Shown here: piece by piece, positions 6,736 to 8,977 of the stretch
Numbering within the stretch: the stretch's first letter is position 1
Layout: every line of letters begins with the position of its first letter
Program-made: the position numbers and the translations under genes
Notes under the pieces: generated by a model
Told to the model about the DNA's origin: nothing
Databases searched by the model: none
The model's input: the letters and a program-made list of their open reading frames with translations, nothing else
Assembly: GCA_030692905.1 (NCBI GenBank)
Contig: JAUYBT010000183.1
Span: forward strand, 1 to 8,977
Direction of reading: 5' to 3'
DNA: 8,977 nucleotides
Source of the DNA: Bacteroidales bacterium
Lineage (GTDB): Bacteria > Bacteroidota > Bacteroidia > Bacteroidales > VadinHA17

Positions 6736-8190
6736 TTATTTTGCCACAGGTGGATTGAAAGGTATACCTCTGTTCGTCAGGCTCGTGATCAATTCTGATC
6801 TAAGAGAATCAATGGTGTTTTTATATTCCGGACTATCAATCAGATTTTTTGTCTCACCCTTGTCCATTTTAAGATCGACAAACATTTCACGGATTTTTCC
6901 TATATCGTCCAGTTCATATTTATACCGACCGGTATGGATCATATAACCGGTTTCGGTTTCTAAATAAATATGATTTGGCCAGTCAGTAAGTTTTTCCTGT
7001 TTGGTCAGGGGGACAACAGATCTGCCCATCAGGCCTGTTGGAGGTTGAATTCCTGCGAAATCACATAATGTTGGTAAAAGGTCTAAACCATTACTTACAA
7101 GGTGTTCATTATCAACTATCCCCTTTTGTTTCATCCATGGATAAGAAATAAGGAAAGGTATATTAGCAGCTTCTTCATAAAGAATTGTTTTGTGTTCCAG
7201 CTTATGGGAGGCATCATGGTCACCATGATCAGAAGTGAAAATTACAATAGTATTTTCCGATAGCCCGGATTTTTTCAGTGCCTCCATTACAATAGCTATC
7301 TGGGCATCTACTCGCTCTGTAAGTCGCATATAGGCCCAACGATGCATCCTCCAATCTTTTTCACTCCATTTTTCCCGGACGATGTTACGAAATGACCTGA
7401 GTTTTATCAAACTATCCACACTACTAAGCTCACCTATCATAGGCTGATGATTATCAGGTAATGGAGGACAAAATTTTCTGAAAAATTCTTCCTCTGAAAT
7501 TCCTTCTGGTAACTGCAGGGCTTCATCAAGTTCTTCAGGTGTGTTTTTTGCAAGTTTGCTGTCCGGTTGTGCCCATCTGATGGCATCATAGCAGATATCA
7601 TGTGGATTGATAAATGATGCAAAAAGCAGAAAGGGTTTATCTTCTTTTTTACGGTTCAGAAGAAAATCAGCACATACAATAGCTAAACTGTCTCTCTCAT
7701 CAAGAGTCAAAGGCTCATATCCCCAGGGTTTAATTCTTGAACCGTTTACAGGCAAATGCACTTTTCCACCATAGTATGTCTGATATCCTGCCTGTTGAAA
7801 AAGATTCCCAATTGATTTGGAATACAGACTTTGAACCTTGGCTTTGTCAATTCCCGGACTACTATTTTCTCTCATCCTGATTTCTGATGGGAATCGCCCT
7901 GTTTGTAAGGAAAACCTTGAAGGAACACACACTGGATTAGTAGCATAGGCGCAAGTAAATCTTATACCTTCTGAAGCTATGGCATCCATTGCAGGCGTTT
8001 TAAGCCATTTATTACCTGTGCACGACATCATGGAAGCGCTTTGCTGATCTGTCATGATGACAAGGATATTAGGATGCTCAGGAGCCTTATTCCCCGAGTT
8101 GATGCATGAGCCCAATCCTATCAATATTGGCAGCATCAAACCTGACGTAAGGTGGGTTTTATGTGTCATTTTCGTAGTTATATTTGTCAT
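6736..8190 (-). CDS. S1 formylglycine-dependent sulfatase, lipoprotein
   Basis: A complete sulfatase that hydrolyses sulfate esters using a formylglycine made from a cysteine. The open frame extends to a TTG at 8229, but the first ATG is at 8190 and follows a run of A's typical of Bacteroidota leaders, so I start there (484 residues; the ATG at 8169 is an alternative). The signal ends in a good lipobox, LIGLGS-C (Cys29 from this start), giving a lipoprotein. Conserved motifs in order, numbered from this start: PNILVIMTDQQ (metal ligand Asp48), the sulfatase signature NPVCVPSRFSLQTGRFP with modified Cys88 in C-x-P-S-R, GGKVHLP (Lys143, His145), and TSDHGDHDASHKLEHK with metal ligands Asp321 and His322. 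It ends RGIPFNPPVAK. Length and motif order are normal, so it should be active. It needs an FGE or anaerobic sulfatase-maturating enzyme, not present here. It sits first in a likely two-gene unit with the GH127-type gene, 206 bp after the partial GH106. The sulfated substrate cannot be told from sequence. Confidence 0.92.
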   Translation of the reverse strand: MTNITTKMTHKTHLTSGLMLPILIGLGSCINSGNKAPEHPNILVIMTDQQSASMMSCTGNKWLKTPAMDAIASEGIRFTCAYATNPVCVPSRFSLQTGRFPSEIRMRENSSPGIDKAKVQSLYSKSIGNLFQQAGYQTYYGGKVHLPVNGSRIKPWGYEPLTLDERDSLAIVCADFLLNRKKEDKPFLLFASFINPHDICYDAIRWAQPDSKLAKNTPEELDEALQLPEGISEEEFFRKFCPPLPDNHQPMIGELSSVDSLIKLRSFRNIVREKWSEKDWRMHRWAYMRLTERVDAQIAIVMEALKKSGLSENTIVIFTSDHGDHDASHKLEHKTILYEEAANIPFLISYPWMKQKGIVDNEHLVSNGLDLLPTLCDFAGIQPPTGLMGRSVVPLTKQEKLTDWPNHIYLETETGYMIHTGRYKYELDDIGKIREMFVDLKMDKGETKNLIDSPEYKNTIDSLRSELITSLTNRGIPFNPPVAK

Positions 8191-8396
8191 AATTAAATTT
8201 TTTTTTGATGCCAGCCAGTTTTGATACAAATGTCAAAACCCAAAGCCGCTATTAAACTGTAGATAAATCGGGATTTCGTTTTCATTTCATTGATATTTAA
8301 AGTATTATCTAAAACCTTCCTTTGTTGTTATTTCAAACAATATCATTTCAACATACTCACCTTTTAATTAAGATATACCATTAAGATCTTATAGCA
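8191..8396. promoter_or_regulatory. 206-bp spacer, probable promoter/leader of the sulfatase–GH127 unit
   Basis: An AT-rich spacer between the GH106 stop and the sulfatase ATG. It holds an A-run directly before the ATG, an interrupted palindrome AAATC-GG-GATTT (8265-8276) that could be an operator, and near the GH106 end an inverted repeat with arms 8369-8374 and 8386-8391 plus the perfect palindrome TAAGATCTTA (8382-8391). The latter could be a weak terminator but has no GC-rich stem. I see no convincing TTTG/TAnnTTTG promoter. The role is inferred from position. Confidence 0.35.
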
Positions 8397-8977
8397 TTAT
8401 CGTGCTGATAAAATACGCACTGGCCCAAGTAATCCTGACGGCAACAAAGGTGAATCGGTTTTATAAAATGCCATCGTGGTATAAGTGTATTTCTTTTCGA
8501 TACCCGGTTGCTGATCGCCAATAAGCCTGTTCACCCAAAGATTGGTAACCTTTATTACCAGGGTATTTTCACCGGGCTTCAATGCACCTGTTACATCTAC
8601 CCTGAAAGGTTTTTTCCAAACAATCCCTAATGATTTGCCATTAACAATAACTTCTGCAAGGTTCTTTACATCACCAAGCTCTATCCATAATTGAGCATCC
8701 TTTTTAAACCAGTTTGCTGAGGCATTGATCATTTTTGAATAAGTGCCCGTTCCTGAAAAATATTTAACACCTGCATCTGTATTGTCTGTCCATGAAGCCA
8801 GTTTATCAACAGAAATTTCAGCAGGTGCTCCACGGTCTTTTTGGAAATTCAAATTCCAGTTACCTTCAATTGCAGTTAACTGCGTTTCCTTTGGTTGCGG
8901 TATGGTACGAGCAGTTTTAGTAGTGCTTTCTCTGAACACCACAAACACCGCATCATTGGGCTCTAAATGCAACGGCA
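8397..8977 (-). CDS. GH106 family protein, C-terminal part only (runs off right edge)
   Basis: The last ~193 codons of a second GH106 protein, entering from the right edge. There is no true start in the window; the frame is open to the last base (…PLHLEPNDAVFVVFRES). It contains the end of the core and then the GH2-like jelly roll: GNWNLNFQKDRGAPAEI, GVKYFSGTGTYSK, IVNGKSLGIVWKKPFRVDV, LWVNRLIGDQQPG and SPLLPSGLLGPVRI, ending SAR. By hand alignment it is about 66% identical (about 128 of 194 positions) to the C-terminus of the complete GH106 at 593-3973, including the same closing motif, so the two are paralogues. The catalytic region is outside the window, so activity cannot be judged. DNA composition is more AT-rich than its paralogue in the aligned stretches. 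It is followed 206 bp downstream by the sulfatase. Confidence 0.9.
   Translation of the reverse strand, partial: PLHLEPNDAVFVVFRESTTKTARTIPQPKETQLTAIEGNWNLNFQKDRGAPAEISVDKLASWTDNTDAGVKYFSGTGTYSKMINASANWFKKDAQLWIELGDVKNLAEVIVNGKSLGIVWKKPFRVDVTGALKPGENTLVIKVTNLWVNRLIGDQQPGIEKKYTYTTMAFYKTDSPLLPSGLLGPVRILSAR

Noticed and set aside
8191..8229. N-terminal extension of the sulfatase to a TTG codon at 8229
   Set aside because: The extension places residues before a normal signal peptide and runs across the A-rich leader; the ATG at 8190 gives a standard lipoprotein signal.
1..8977. CRISPR array, tRNA/rRNA, SusC/SusD pair, transcription regulator, toxin-antitoxin or defence genes
   Set aside because: I looked on both strands; no spaced direct repeats of CRISPR type, no RNA gene signatures and no such protein families are present.

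Overview
The window looks like a piece of a carbohydrate-degradation locus (polysaccharide utilisation locus type) from a Bacteroidota bacterium. The reasons are the gene content (GH106 alpha-L-rhamnosidase-like proteins, a DUF1680/GH127-superfamily hydrolase, several S1-type sulfatases), the exported N-termini, AT-rich spacers without Shine-Dalgarno sequences but with A-rich tracts before the ATGs, and a GC-rich palindromic intergenic repeat. No genus can be named from the sequence alone. Every gene I can support lies on the minus strand, so transcription runs from high to low coordinates.

In transcription order: (1) the last ~193 codons of a GH106 protein that enters from the right edge (8397-8977); (2) a 206-bp spacer; (3) an intact formylglycine-type sulfatase lipoprotein (6736-8190); (4) only 44 bp later, a secreted DUF1680/GH127-superfamily protein with an N-terminal discoidin-like domain (4316-6691); (5) a 342-bp AT-rich spacer; (6) a complete 1126-residue GH106 protein (593-3973), paralogous to the partial one; (7) an ~80-bp tandem palindromic repeat (511-590) directly abutting (8) a short remnant of a third sulfatase (305-511); (9) a short AT-rich spacer; (10) the first 65 codons of another sulfatase that leaves through the left edge (1-197).

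Read together, these are extracytoplasmic enzymes for dismantling a glycan that probably carries L-rhamnose, sulfate esters and perhaps L-arabinofuranose. The sulfatases would remove sulfate, the GH106 enzymes would release rhamnose and the DUF1680 enzyme might release beta-L-arabinofuranose. No SusC/SusD pair, regulator, transporter or RNA gene lies in the window, so the substrate is inferred from enzyme families only. The pattern GH106 followed by sulfatase occurs twice. The most unusual parts are the repeat/sulfatase-remnant junction, the divergent cysteine motif of the DUF1680 enzyme and the composition difference between the two GH106 paralogues. I found no clearly new kind of system.
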